Origin: CAYMZZ01 sp046297935
GTDB lineage: Bacteria > Bacteroidota > Bacteroidia > Chitinophagales > Chitinophagaceae
Direction of reading: 5' to 3'
DNA: 64,000 nt
NCBI GenBank assembly: GCA_046297935.1
Contig: JBKBHA010000003.1
Span: 124,001 to 188,000, forward strand
The notes below the pieces were generated by a model, which did no database searches, had not been told where the DNA came from, and worked only from the letters and a program-made list of their open reading frames with translations. Shown piece after piece: positions 42,667 to 52,201 of this stretch (positions within the stretch are counted from its first letter, which is position 1; each line of letters begins with the position of its first letter). The position numbers and the translations under genes are program-made.

Positions 42667-45600
42667 ATGGAATACACCGAATTACAGGTTACCAGCAATT
42701 TCAGTTTTTTGCGGGGAGGCTCACATCCTGACGAGCTAACCGATTATGCGGCAGCCCTGGGCTACGACTCCATCGGCCTGACCGACCGCAATACCCTTGC
42801 CGGTGTGGTACGTGCTCATATGGCCGCAAAGGCAAAAGGCATTCGACTCATTACCGGTTGCCGACTCGATTTACAGGATGCACCCAGCCTGCTGACCTAC
42901 CCGACTGATCAGGAAGCCTATAGCAGTTTATCGGGATTGCTGAGTAAGGGTAATCTGCGTACAGAAAAAGGAAACTGTCTTTTATACAAAGCTGATGTGT
43001 TTGAACTAAAAGAGAAATTTAAGTGGATATTGTTGCCTCCAACAACACTTATGAAAGACTTTGATTTTGATCATTCTTTTAAAGACTCCCTTAACGAGTT
43101 TCGGGAAGCATTGGGAAGGGATTTATATCTGGCAGCCAGTCGCAGCTACCAGGGCGATGATCAGAAAAAATTATTCAGGCTGGCGCAACTGGCCCGGATC
43201 TACGATACACCCATGGTAGCCACCAACGATGTGCATTATCACAATCATCAGCGCCGCGAACTACAGGATATTCTCACCTGTGTGCGTGAAAAATGTACTA
43301 TACATACGGCTGGATTTTTGTTACACGCCAATGCAGAGCGATATCTGAAACCTATCGCGGAAATGAAGCGCTTATTTCGTCAATACCCCGACGCGCTTAC
43401 CCGGAGTTGCGAGATTGCAGAAGCCTGCCGGTTTTCACTCGATTCGCTGAAATATGTGTACCCGGAAGAAATTACCAGCGATGGCCGAAGCACACAGGAA
43501 GAACTTACCATGCGGGCCTGGCAGGGTGCAAGAGAGCGCTATGGCTATCGTATTCCGGCAAAGATTGTTCACAATATTGAATACGAGCTACGCTTCATTG
43601 AAGAAATGAACTACGCCGCTTATTTTTTAACTGTATATGATATCGTGCGTTTTGCCCGATCTCAGAAAATACTTTGCCAGGGCCGTGGTTCTGCAGCTAA
43701 CTCTACTATTTGTTATTGCCTTGGAATAACGGCAGTTGATCCTTCCAAGTTTGATCTGCTCTTTGAACGCTTTATTTCATCTGCCCGCAATGAACCGCCC
43801 GATATTGATGTAGACTTTGAACACGAGCGCCGGGAAGAAGTGATTCAGTATATCTATAACAAATATGGACGTAATCGTTCTGCCATAGTAGCTACCGTAA
43901 CACAGCTAAGGCAAAAAGGCGCCATACGTGATGTAGGTAAAGCCATGGGTTTGTCGGTCGATATGGTAGGTCGATTATCATCGGCCATTTCAGAATACGG
44001 ATCGGCCTGGGTGGAAGGTGCTGCCATGGATCAGGAAGGATTTGATCGAAATGACCCCCAACTGAAAAAAGTGCTGGAGCTGACGCGGCAACTGGTAGGC
44101 TTTCCCAGGCAACTGGGGCAGCACACTGGTGGTTTTGTTATTACACAGGGACGCATTACCGATTTATGCCCCATTCTCAATGCACGCATGCAGGACCGTA
44201 CCAATATTGAATGGAATAAAGATGATATTGACGCTCTCGGCTTTTTAAAAATAGATGTGTTGGGTTTAGGCATGCTTACCTGTATCCGCAAAGGCTTTGA
44301 TCTGCTACGTGCGCATCACCAGGTGGATCATAATCTGGCAAGTGTACCGCAGGATGATCCGCTGGTTTACGAAATGATTGGCCGCGCCGACACCATCGGC
44401 GTCTTTCAAATTGAAAGCCGCGCTCAGCAATCCATGCTGCCACGCATGAAGCCCACCACTTTTTACGATCTGGTTATTGAAGTAGCCATTGTACGTCCCG
44501 GCCCCATTCAGGGCGATATGGTACACCCTTATCTTCGGCGGCGCAATGGCGAAGAGCCAGTGACTTTCCCTTCAAAAGAACTGGAGGAAATTTTAGGTAA
44601 AACACTTGGTGTGCCCCTTTTTCAGGAGCAGGCCATGAAAATTGCGATCGTGGCTGCTGGCTTTAGTCCCGCCGAAGCCGATGCCCTCCGCCGAAGCATG
44701 GCTTCTTTTAGGGCACCCGGACAAATCATCCGCTTTCATGAAAAAATGATCAGGGGCATGACCGAACGTGGCTATTCCGAAGAATATGCCAGCCGCATTT
44801 TCAAACAGCTTGAAGGCTTTGGCAGCTATGGCTTCCCCGAAAGCCATGCAGCCAGTTTTGCCTTACTGGTTTATATTTCTGCCTGGACAAAATGCTATTA
44901 CCCCGATGTGTTTGCCTGCGCCTTGTTAAACAGTCTGCCAATGGGTTTTTATCAGCCTGCACAAATTGTAATTGATGCACGTAAACACGGGGTTGAAGTA
45001 AGACCGGTCGACATCAATCATTCCTCCTGGGATAATACCCTTGAGGAAAAATCGGGTCGCTATTGTATACTGCGACTCGGTTTTCGGCAGGTAAAAGGCT
45101 TAAGAGAAGATGACATGAAAATGTTGTTGACAGCAAGAGGCGAAGGATATAGCTCGCTTACCTCTCTGCGTGATGCCGGAGTACCGCAGGCGGCTATTGA
45201 ACGGCTGGCCGATTCCGATGCTTTTCGTTCCATCGGACTCGATCGCCGGCAGGCGCTATGGGAGGCTTCTGCATTGCAGGACCGACCCATTGGCCTCTAT
45301 AGTGGACAGGCCTCCGAAAGTGCCAGTGAAACGCAGGCCGCCCTGCCGCTGATGAGCGATTCGGAACAGGTGGTGCAGGACTATGCCGCCATTTCGCTTT
45401 CGCTCAAAGCTCATCCGGTAAGTTTTTTACGCGAAAAACTCGATCGATTGCATATAGTGGCAGCCGATCAGTTAGCTCATATAGCAGATGGCTCCGCAGT
45501 TAAAATAGCGGGATTGGTACTGGTAAGGCAACGCCCGAGTACGGCAAAGGGAGTTTGCTTTATTACACTTGAAGATGAAACTGGCGTTTGTAATATTGTT

Positions 45601-45888
45601 GTTTTCGAAAATCTTTTTAAAAAATACCGCCGCGAAATAATACAGTCAAAGCTGCTGATGATAGAAGGTCGATTGCAACGAGAAGGAGAAGTGATTCATG
45701 TAATCACCAAAAGCTGTCATAATTTTTCGTCTCTTTTATACAAACTGGTCCCCGATGCAAGTCAGTTGCCGGTACTGGAAACGGTTTCCCGAGCGGATGA
45801 AAAAACCGATCCGGCCCTGATGCAAAACCGAAAAGCCACCGCCTTTCAGCAACCTAAACTTTTCCCGGATGGAAGAAATTTTAAATAA
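42667..45888 (+). CDS. dnaE2: Error-prone DNA polymerase DnaE2 (ImuC)
   Basis: This 1073-residue C-family polymerase begins with a PHP domain (VTSNFSFLRGGSHPDEL). The catalytic region has PPDIDVDFEHERREEV, with two catalytic Asp residues. It then shows the finger and tail segments (PGPIQGDMVHPYLRRR, SYGFPESHAASFALL) and a C-terminal OB-fold (VKIAGLVLVRQRPSTAKG). The PHP and OB layout and the ImuA/ImuB context identify DnaE2 rather than the replicative DnaE. It works with ImuA and ImuB in translesion synthesis and damage-induced mutagenesis. It converges with the next gene across six bases. Confidence 0.95.
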   Translation: MEYTELQVTSNFSFLRGGSHPDELTDYAAALGYDSIGLTDRNTLAGVVRAHMAAKAKGIRLITGCRLDLQDAPSLLTYPTDQEAYSSLSGLLSKGNLRTEKGNCLLYKADVFELKEKFKWILLPPTTLMKDFDFDHSFKDSLNEFREALGRDLYLAASRSYQGDDQKKLFRLAQLARIYDTPMVATNDVHYHNHQRRELQDILTCVREKCTIHTAGFLLHANAERYLKPIAEMKRLFRQYPDALTRSCEIAEACRFSLDSLKYVYPEEITSDGRSTQEELTMRAWQGARERYGYRIPAKIVHNIEYELRFIEEMNYAAYFLTVYDIVRFARSQKILCQGRGSAANSTICYCLGITAVDPSKFDLLFERFISSARNEPPDIDVDFEHERREEVIQYIYNKYGRNRSAIVATVTQLRQKGAIRDVGKAMGLSVDMVGRLSSAISEYGSAWVEGAAMDQEGFDRNDPQLKKVLELTRQLVGFPRQLGQHTGGFVITQGRITDLCPILNARMQDRTNIEWNKDDIDALGFLKIDVLGLGMLTCIRKGFDLLRAHHQVDHNLASVPQDDPLVYEMIGRADTIGVFQIESRAQQSMLPRMKPTTFYDLVIEVAIVRPGPIQGDMVHPYLRRRNGEEPVTFPSKELEEILGKTLGVPLFQEQAMKIAIVAAGFSPAEADALRRSMASFRAPGQIIRFHEKMIRGMTERGYSEEYASRIFKQLEGFGSYGFPESHAASFALLVYISAWTKCYYPDVFACALLNSLPMGFYQPAQIVIDARKHGVEVRPVDINHSSWDNTLEEKSGRYCILRLGFRQVKGLREDDMKMLLTARGEGYSSLTSLRDAGVPQAAIERLADSDAFRSIGLDRRQALWEASALQDRPIGLYSGQASESASETQAALPLMSDSEQVVQDYAAISLSLKAHPVSFLREKLDRLHIVAADQLAHIADGSAVKIAGLVLVRQRPSTAKGVCFITLEDETGVCNIVVFENLFKKYRREIIQSKLLMIEGRLQREGEVIHVITKSCHNFSSLLYKLVPDASQLPVLETVSRADEKTDPALMQNRKATAFQQPKLFPDGRNFK

Positions 45889-45894
45889 GCAGCG

Positions 45895-47061
45895 CTATTT
45901 TGTCAACCCTGCATCTGAAACCGCCACAGCTATTTTTGAATCAGCTGTGCCATAATAGAGGAACCATTTACCTTTAAAAAATACCAGCCCCTCCAGGAAG
46001 CAGACATTGTTTACGTTTCCGGTTATTTCATATTCCTTATCAGGACTGATAAACCAGGTATCGCTACGCTGAAGAATCTTAGTGGGATCATTCTTGTCTA
46101 ACAATACCTGACCAGCTGCATAGGTGCCCGGCGCAAGACTGGTATCGCCTTTTTCAGGATCATTACGGCTGTTGTAAATAAACAGAATTCCTTTTTCTGT
46201 CAAAATCGCCTGCGGACCCGGTTCCACCAGGTAGCTGTCGAACCGGCCAGGACGTGGAGCAATCACCGATTTAAAAGCTTCGTAATTACGCAAACTATCA
46301 AATTCTTTTTTGGCCGGGTCTTCTTCCTCAATTGGAATCCAGTTGATCAGGTCATCGGATGTAGCTGCATAAATATTCGACTCGCCCCAGTACATCCAAT
46401 ATTTACCATTGATTTTCGCGGCAATAAATTTGTCTCCCACCTGTTTTGAAACAATTGAACCTGCTTTAGACCAATTTTGGACAAAACTCCCATTTCGAAC
46501 CAGCTTAAACGCAGACCCATGTTTGGTCCAATGTTGCAGATCGGTAGAACTGGCTACGAACAGCCTTGCTGTTTGCCCGTCGTATGCAGTATAAGTTAAA
46601 ATGTATCTACCCGATTCATCCTCCACAATTCGCGGGTCTTCGCAACCCCCTTCCCATTCATAAACCTTTAGCGAATCATTGTCGGGATATAATACCGGCT
46701 CGGGCATACGGGTAAAGTGAAGCCCGTCATCGCTCACGGCCAGCCCTAATCGAGAGGTGCCGTTGTGCCTGCCAATACTGTCTTCGGCCCGGTAAATCAT
46801 ATACACTTTTCCATCGCGCACCACAGCTGCCGGATTATAAACAAACTGCTCTTCCCAACCAACTGATTTCATTAAAATAGGATCCATAAATCGGTTTGAT
46901 CCTGGTGTCATGACCGGGTTAACGGAATCCACCTTTATAAAGGGACCCAGCATCCAGTTGTCGGCCACAACCTTTTCCTGACTGGAAGGGTTGTTGTTGC
47001 AGGCAAAAAGCAAAAGACAAATGAACAAGATGCTCAGGCCGGATATTTTTACTGAACGCAT
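45895..47061 (-). CDS. GH130-like lipoprotein (beta-mannoside phosphorylase family)
   Basis: This 388-residue protein has a lipoprotein signal (MRSVKISGLSILFICLLLFAC, lipobox LFAC) and a five-bladed propeller of the GH130/GH43 type: FVYNPAAVVRDGKVYMIYRAED, SRLGLAVSDDGLHFTR, EGGCEDPRIVEDESGRYIL. Family members phosphorolyse or hydrolyse beta-linked mannosides. The substrate is inferred from family only, and the lipid anchor suggests a surface or periplasmic glycan step. It ends six bases from dnaE2 on the opposite strand. Confidence 0.82.
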   Translation of the reverse strand: MRSVKISGLSILFICLLLFACNNNPSSQEKVVADNWMLGPFIKVDSVNPVMTPGSNRFMDPILMKSVGWEEQFVYNPAAVVRDGKVYMIYRAEDSIGRHNGTSRLGLAVSDDGLHFTRMPEPVLYPDNDSLKVYEWEGGCEDPRIVEDESGRYILTYTAYDGQTARLFVASSTDLQHWTKHGSAFKLVRNGSFVQNWSKAGSIVSKQVGDKFIAAKINGKYWMYWGESNIYAATSDDLINWIPIEEEDPAKKEFDSLRNYEAFKSVIAPRPGRFDSYLVEPGPQAILTEKGILFIYNSRNDPEKGDTSLAPGTYAAGQVLLDKNDPTKILQRSDTWFISPDKEYEITGNVNNVCFLEGLVFFKGKWFLYYGTADSKIAVAVSDAGLTK

Positions 47062-47237
47062 ATGGCAATATTTAAGATAAAAGCTGGCTGCAGTGGCAGT
47101 TTCGTAGACATAAATGTAATTAAGTTGTTAAAATAAACTCTCGTCAATCTTTTAGCGGCTGATAGAAAAATGAGGATATGCGATTAGTTTGTATCTTTTG
47201 CTTTACCTGTCTCCTGAAACCGTTCAACGAGAAAACT

Positions 47238-47849
47238 ATGAAGATTGCTGTCCTTATCTGTCTGTTGTTTACCTGTATAGCCGGATACAGCCAACTGGTG
47301 GAACAACCTGCCAGATATGAAGACACGATCAGTCTGAAAGATATCCGCTACAAAAAAGTGGTTGCTTATTATCTTGAAGAAGCCGTGATGGTAGTAGATC
47401 ACCGGATTTTCCTGAAAAAACTGAAAGAGGAGCGGGCTGCATTGTTGAAAGAATATCGATTATCTACTCTGCGAATGCAGAGCCGTTTGCCAGATAATGT
47501 TCGGCTGTTGGACGTAACCATCTTTGGGTTGCAGGAGCCGTTGGATGTGCTGGATTCGGTGATAAGAAAGGCGAAAGCTGAAAAATCAGATACATTCCGG
47601 GTGTATCGGCAAACTTTCACCAGAATCTTGCCAACCTTCGGCGATTTTTTGCCGGCGCTGGCGGAAAAAGGAGAATGTGCGGTGTTTGATATGAATGATC
47701 AACGACATTTTCAGATTATCCGGAGAAGGGAAAGAACTAACAGTGCCGACTGGGTTAAAACAGGCCCACCCTATTATTATCTGCCAGGTGCAAGCCGTTA
47801 TTTTATGAGCCCCGTCGATTGGATTGAACAGAAACCGATGCCGAAATAA
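47238..47849 (+). CDS. Secreted hypothetical protein
   Basis: This 203-residue protein has a signal peptide (MKIAVLICLLFTCIAGYSQ) and a mature helical-to-beta region with no recognised domain. The start at 47238 is set by the signal. It is bounded by the GH130 gene on the other strand and the repeat block that follows. Confidence 0.65.
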   Translation: MKIAVLICLLFTCIAGYSQLVEQPARYEDTISLKDIRYKKVVAYYLEEAVMVVDHRIFLKKLKEERAALLKEYRLSTLRMQSRLPDNVRLLDVTIFGLQEPLDVLDSVIRKAKAEKSDTFRVYRQTFTRILPTFGDFLPALAEKGECAVFDMNDQRHFQIIRRRERTNSADWVKTGPPYYYLPGASRYFMSPVDWIEQKPMPK

Positions 47850-48350
47850 ATCTCCGACATCTGCGTAAAGATCATCGTAATCCGTGTGAACCGAACTGCG
47901 ACTGCAAGTGCAGCCTACAACAAGTGCCGGTTTTCTGTTCCCGCAGATGACACAGATTGAAACGCAGATTTCGCAGATTGGAATGCAATTTGCGCGGATT
48001 CCCAACAGACTTATCGAGAGTTGGCAAGCTGAGCACAAAGCCTGCCATCTGCGTCATCTGCGCCGACATCAGCGCTATCTGCGGGAACTGAACTGTGACT
48101 GCAAGGGCAGCCTACAACAAGTGCCGGTTTCCTGTTTCCGCAGATGACACAGATTGAGACACAGATTTCGCAGATTGGAATGCAATTTGCGCGGATTCCC
48201 AACAGACTTATCGAGAGTTGGCAAGCTGCGCACAAAGCCAATCATCTGCGTCATCTGCGCCGATATCGGCGTTATCTGCGGGAACTGAACTATAACCATC
48301 AAGCGAAGCCTGCAAAAAGTGCAGGTTTTCTGTTCCTGCAGTTAGCATCG
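47850..48350. repeat. ATCTGCG-family repeat block with a 197-bp tandem duplication
   Basis: Two near-identical units with a period of 197 bp run from about 47884 to 48277 (for example GAATGCAATTTGCGCGG starts at 47981 and 48178). A partial third unit continues to about 48345. Each contains the ATCTGCG heptamers, TTCTGTTCCCGCAGAT or close variants, and the CTGCGGGAACTGAACT end. This stretch of 530 bp between two genes has no convincing coding sequence. Confidence 0.88.
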
Positions 48351-48379
48351 ATTCATCATGAAGCTACTGTCGCCTGGTT

Positions 48380-49273
48380 TTATTTGGAATCCTCTACTTC
48401 CAGTCGATACCCGCGACCGTGTACACTAACGATCCGGACGCCGCTCTCAACACCCATCTTTTTCCGCAGACGCGAAACAAAAATATCCAGGCTTCGTGTT
48501 ACAATCACTCCCTGATCTTCCCATATTTCTTTTTGAAGCCGGGCACGTTCCACCACTTCATTTGGATGCTGAGCCAGCAGTGTGAGCAGTTGCGTTTCCT
48601 TCTGGGTCAGAGCCGTAGCAATTCCATTTTGAAGCAATAGCTGGCGCTGTGGATCAAATTCTATGCGACCCAGTTTGATGAAAGGACTATCTGCTTGCTG
48701 CGGACCATCTGCCTGCATCACCTGTATTGGTGCCGGTGTTTTTCTTCGCCACAGCCAAATGGCCGTGCTCAGAAAGAGGGTGAGTGCGATCGAAATATAG
48801 ATCAGTATGGGCTTGCTCAAAAAACTCGCCCCACCGCTGCTTCCGGAAAAGCGAACGACGAGATGGTACTTTGCCATTGGCAGTCTCCGGTTCATGCAGG
48901 TTACAATGGTTCTGGCACTATCGCGTGAGATGATAAAACTATAAACCAGCTCTGATTGATTGTCGCTCCAAAGCTCCACAGCAAATTCAGGATAATTCTC
49001 CAGCGTTTGATAAGCAATCTCCAATATGGAATCGGGCACCAATGCAAGTGGCTTCTCAAAACTCAGGCGGTAAGCGGTATGATCTATTTTTTTGACCGGT
49101 AGTACCCTTGAACTGGAATCTCCATTGCTTAGTAGAATTCTGTGCCCAAAAAGACGGATTCTGGTCATCTCCTCCGTTTGGGTGTAGGCGCTGACTTCCG
49201 GTTCATTTGTCCTGAATCCGATCAACACCAATATTGGTGCAATCACCAGCATTGTCAGCCAGCCTTTTTTCAT
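48380..49273 (-). CDS. Membrane-anchored winged-helix regulator (ToxR-like layout)
   Basis: This 297-residue protein has an N-terminal membrane segment (about 4-20), a region of about 140 residues probably outside the cytoplasm, and a second membrane segment (IYISIALTLFLSTAIWLWRRK). The C-terminal winged-helix DNA-binding domain is of the OmpR/ToxR type (LTQKETQLLTLLAQHP...SLDIFVSRLRKKM...SVHGRGYRLEV). A one-component sensor that binds DNA at the membrane is the likely reading. There is no receiver domain. The start at 49273 is set by the first membrane segment. Confidence 0.78.
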   Translation of the reverse strand: MKKGWLTMLVIAPILVLIGFRTNEPEVSAYTQTEEMTRIRLFGHRILLSNGDSSSRVLPVKKIDHTAYRLSFEKPLALVPDSILEIAYQTLENYPEFAVELWSDNQSELVYSFIISRDSARTIVTCMNRRLPMAKYHLVVRFSGSSGGASFLSKPILIYISIALTLFLSTAIWLWRRKTPAPIQVMQADGPQQADSPFIKLGRIEFDPQRQLLLQNGIATALTQKETQLLTLLAQHPNEVVERARLQKEIWEDQGVIVTRSLDIFVSRLRKKMGVESGVRIVSVHGRGYRLEVEDSK

Positions 49274-49452
49274 ACCCAAATGTAACGGCAATTTGGCCTC
49301 GATTTTTATGCAGGCAGGATCTGCCATTCATCGCCCATTTCAAAATCAACGAATTAGACCTTTGAATGAAGAAAATTTACAAACCGAAACAGTTTATTTA
49401 CATCTATTTTTCATCAACTGCTGCCCGGGCCGCCTATCATTGTTAAAAAAAA

Positions 49453-49872
49453 ATGCAGAAGCTTTTTTCCACCAGACCCATTTGGCCCATTGGCACCGCG
49501 CTTGTCCGGATTATGACCGGATGGCTGATCTTCCGTTATTCACGAGAGCTGTTTCATATCGGCGATCTGCTGAATTTTCTCCGCGACAGCAAATTCCCCC
49601 TTCCTGAATTTTCCGGCTATGCTGCAAAGATTATCGAGATGGTAGGCGGTGTCTGCCTCATGCTGGGGTTGTTTACCCGCTGGATTACACCCCCACTGAT
49701 GCTAACCATGGCCGGGGTGATTTATGTGACCGCTAATGGAAAAATTTACGAAGCCGAACTGCCATTCTTATTCCTGTTGCTTTTTGCGCTTTTCTTTCTG
49801 CAGGGCCCGGGCAAATGGAGCCTGGATCATTATTTCGAAAATCGTACCCGCGGCTCACAGAAACAATTATAA
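49453..49872 (+). CDS. DoxX-like membrane protein
   Basis: This 139-residue protein has four membrane segments and the DoxX-type opening ALVRIMTGWLIFRYSRELF. It also has a KIIEMVGGVCLMLGLFTRW segment, where DoxX proteins carry their conserved helix. It is a second DoxX-like gene of this window, unlike the one at 34737. No firm function. Confidence 0.78.
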   Translation: MQKLFSTRPIWPIGTALVRIMTGWLIFRYSRELFHIGDLLNFLRDSKFPLPEFSGYAAKIIEMVGGVCLMLGLFTRWITPPLMLTMAGVIYVTANGKIYEAELPFLFLLLFALFFLQGPGKWSLDHYFENRTRGSQKQL

Positions 49873-49983
49873 GGGTCTACGTTGTCTTAACCATTCATAA
49901 AGTATAGCCATGTTCTTTTTGCCTTTCAACAGTGGGGGATGCCGCCCCCATATCTGGTGATAAATAGGTTATCGGGAAGGCAG

Positions 49984-49992
49984 TACATTTGC
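49984..49992 (+). promoter_or_regulatory. TAnnTTTG promoter element, start codon 4 nt away
   Basis: TACATTTGC ends four bases before the GTG start at 49997, another near-leaderless arrangement. Confidence 0.55.
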
Positions 49993-49996
49993 GGCC

Positions 49997-50677
49997 GTGA
50001 AGGATGTACTGCATAACCCGGTATTCAACGCTCTGCAAACAGGCGATCGTGCATTTGCCTCGGGCACAGATACGGCTAAATATTTTGATCAGGAAGTGTC
50101 GCCTTTTGCCGGATTCGAAGGCGAACTGAACAATGGATTCGCGCAGCTGGCGGCAATGCTTCCGTCGGGCAGGAGAATTTTGTTCGCAAAGCCGGAACCC
50201 ATTTCGCAGCCCGCCGGCTGGAAAATAAAGGCACATATACCCGGACTGCAGTTTGTATACGACGAAAATCAAATTCCTGCTGCCCCGGCCTTGCACCCAA
50301 CACCGCTAAGTACAGAACATGTGCCGGAGATGATGTCGTTAACAGCATTGACAAAGCCGGGCCCTTTTGCCAGCCGCACTATTGAATTTGGACACTATCA
50401 CGGGATTTTCGAGAACGGCCGTCTGGCCGCAATGACCGGTCAACGCCTACACGTAAATGATTATACAGAACTGAGTGCAGTCTGTACCCATCCTGATTTT
50501 CTGGGTAAAGGCTATGCAGGCGCGCTTATGCTGCACCAGATAAAACTGATCCTCGACCATCGGCAAAAACCATTTTTGCATGTTCGCGCCGACAATGAAC
50601 GGGCAATTAGCCTGTACAAGAGACTGGGCTTCCGAGTTAATCGCGACATGCATTTCTATTTTATGCAACGTAATTGA
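49997..50677 (+). CDS. GNAT-family N-acetyltransferase
   Basis: This 226-residue protein is an acetyltransferase of the GNAT type. The C-terminal domain (about 100-226) shows ELSAVCTHPDFLGKGYAGALMLHQI, where the R/Q-x-x-G-x-G/A acetyl-CoA loop appears as LGKGYAG, and NERAISLYKRLGFRVNRDMHFY. The N-terminal half is unlike standard GNATs. The start is GTG at 49997. The substrate is unknown. Confidence 0.85.
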   Translation: MKDVLHNPVFNALQTGDRAFASGTDTAKYFDQEVSPFAGFEGELNNGFAQLAAMLPSGRRILFAKPEPISQPAGWKIKAHIPGLQFVYDENQIPAAPALHPTPLSTEHVPEMMSLTALTKPGPFASRTIEFGHYHGIFENGRLAAMTGQRLHVNDYTELSAVCTHPDFLGKGYAGALMLHQIKLILDHRQKPFLHVRADNERAISLYKRLGFRVNRDMHFYFMQRN

Positions 50678-50738
50678 CAGGGGGCACAGTAAAAAATTGT
50701 GTCTTGCTGCGGAAAGAATGACCACTATTTAGCCTCGT

Positions 50739-51221
50739 TCACGTGAAAACATAGTCATTGCCGAAGGCTTCCATTGCTACTGGCGCAAAATAGTACCAGA
50801 GTAAAAAATGAAACACTATCGGTGGGTTGGCCTTGATTTCATTGATACCAATCAAAATTTTTCCATCTTTTGTCTTCAGGCCATAAGAAAGGATTTCCCG
50901 ACCATCCTGGAGGATCACCCACTCTGCCAGCGGATTGTTCCTCACTTCGAGCGTGTAAGATTGAGACCCTGATTGTAATTGAAGAGAATGTGCATACCAG
51001 CTTTTTGGCGCACCAACGAGTATTTCTGAGCCCGACTGATTAATAATGGTAAAGCGGTTCCTCCAAAATCCTTTCAGGCTAAGGGTTAAGGTTTGGTCGT
51101 CAAAAATAAATTGGCCCCGATTTGAGTCAGCCTGCGCATCTATTCGCAATTCAGCTATTGTCCGCCCGTCATTGCTAAAACCATAGTGGTTATGTGCGAG
51201 ATACATCCATTGCTTCGCCAT
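50739..51221 (-). CDS. Hypothetical protein (160 aa), beta-rich
   Basis: This 160-residue protein has no signal peptide. It is rich in beta-strand patterns (GQFIFDDQTLTLSLKGFWRNRFTII is one block, SYTLEVRNNPLAEWVILQDG another). The spacing loosely recalls tubby-like or LURP-one-like sheets, but I cannot confirm this. It is divergent from nothing close and probably monocistronic. Function unknown. Confidence 0.5.
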   Translation of the reverse strand: MAKQWMYLAHNHYGFSNDGRTIAELRIDAQADSNRGQFIFDDQTLTLSLKGFWRNRFTIINQSGSEILVGAPKSWYAHSLQLQSGSQSYTLEVRNNPLAEWVILQDGREILSYGLKTKDGKILIGINEIKANPPIVFHFLLWYYFAPVAMEAFGNDYVFT

Positions 51222-51278
51222 TATAAAGCATTTTGAATGCTTTATAACAGAAAGTCTGGCAAAAAGTTAATGTTATTG

Positions 51279-52061
51279 TTAGTTACTGTAGCCCAGCTTA
51301 ATCTTGTACCGAAACATCCGGCCATTGATATCCTGCTCCAGCTTTAATACTTCCCTGGTCTTTTTACTGATCCAGAAAATTTCCCTGTTACCGGCATCTT
51401 CATGCTGCAGCAGCCAGCAATCGATTGGCTGATTGTCGTACCCGGTCAATTGTGCCGAACCCGTAACCCGATAGGCCACCTGCATTGCTGGAAAAGCCAG
51501 CCCTGGATCGTAAAAAGGTATCAGGAAAGTTACTCCTTCACGAAAAGGCAAAGTTGGGAACACTTCCAGGTCAAGATGCCAGTTGAGTACAAATGAGTTT
51601 CTGACTGAATCGAAAGCCTGCCAGATAGTGGCTCTTTGCTTCAAGGTGTCGGCAGCAGTTACAGGTTGTTTGTTTATCAGTATGGATCCCTTTGTAAAGT
51701 CGACCTGCACAGAGTCACGTTGTTTCCACCAGAACTCGTGCAAGAGCGGTCGCATAGTGCCTGCATCACAAACAGAGTATACGGTGTGATTTATCGTGTC
51801 TTTGTATTCCCATACCTGGGTGATGGCGAGTGCCGGCTTACCATTCCATTGCTTTCGTTCAATACTGCGCGTCCAGAACTGTACATCCCTTCGCGGCTTG
51901 TCTTTACCTTGCTTAAAATATACCAGGTATCGGTGGGTGCCTTCTTTTAATACCGAAGTGTTGATGTCTTTTTCGGTTATCCGAATCGTGTCGCTCTGCC
52001 GCGCAAACACGCTGAAAAATGGTATTACCAACAGCAGCCCGCATAATAAATGTTTATTCAT
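51279..52061 (-). CDS. Secreted hypothetical protein, DUF3108-like
   Basis: This 260-residue protein has a signal peptide (MNKHLLCGLLLVIPFFSVFA). The mature beta-rich region has the layout of DUF3108-like proteins (TRSIERKQWNGKPALAIT, WISKKTREVLKLEQDINGRMFRYKI). These are periplasmic or surface proteins of unknown role with a lipocalin-like fold. The family link is tentative. The start at 52061 is set by the signal. Confidence 0.65.
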   Translation of the reverse strand: MNKHLLCGLLLVIPFFSVFARQSDTIRITEKDINTSVLKEGTHRYLVYFKQGKDKPRRDVQFWTRSIERKQWNGKPALAITQVWEYKDTINHTVYSVCDAGTMRPLLHEFWWKQRDSVQVDFTKGSILINKQPVTAADTLKQRATIWQAFDSVRNSFVLNWHLDLEVFPTLPFREGVTFLIPFYDPGLAFPAMQVAYRVTGSAQLTGYDNQPIDCWLLQHEDAGNREIFWISKKTREVLKLEQDINGRMFRYKIKLGYSN

Positions 52062-52089
52062 CTTCAGTTTACTTTTTACCAAAATACCA

Positions 52090-52198
52090 CTCTCCATTCC
52101 CCAACGCATGCGTTGGGGCTACCAATCACTCTCCATTCCCCATTCCCCAACGCATGCGTTGGGGCTACCATCACTCTCCACTCCCCACTCACCTCTCT
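52090..52198. repeat. Two 20-bp perfect palindromes in a 46-bp direct repeat, with pyrimidine array
   Basis: CCCCAACGCATGCGTTGGGG occurs at 52099-52118 and again at 52145-52164. It lies within a direct repeat of period 46 that also carries CTACCA and TCACTCTCCATTCCC. The right side continues as CACTCTCCACTCCCCACT array sequence. It lies between the 5' end of one gene and the 3' end of the next. Confidence 0.88.
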
Positions 52199-52201
52199 CC
52201 A

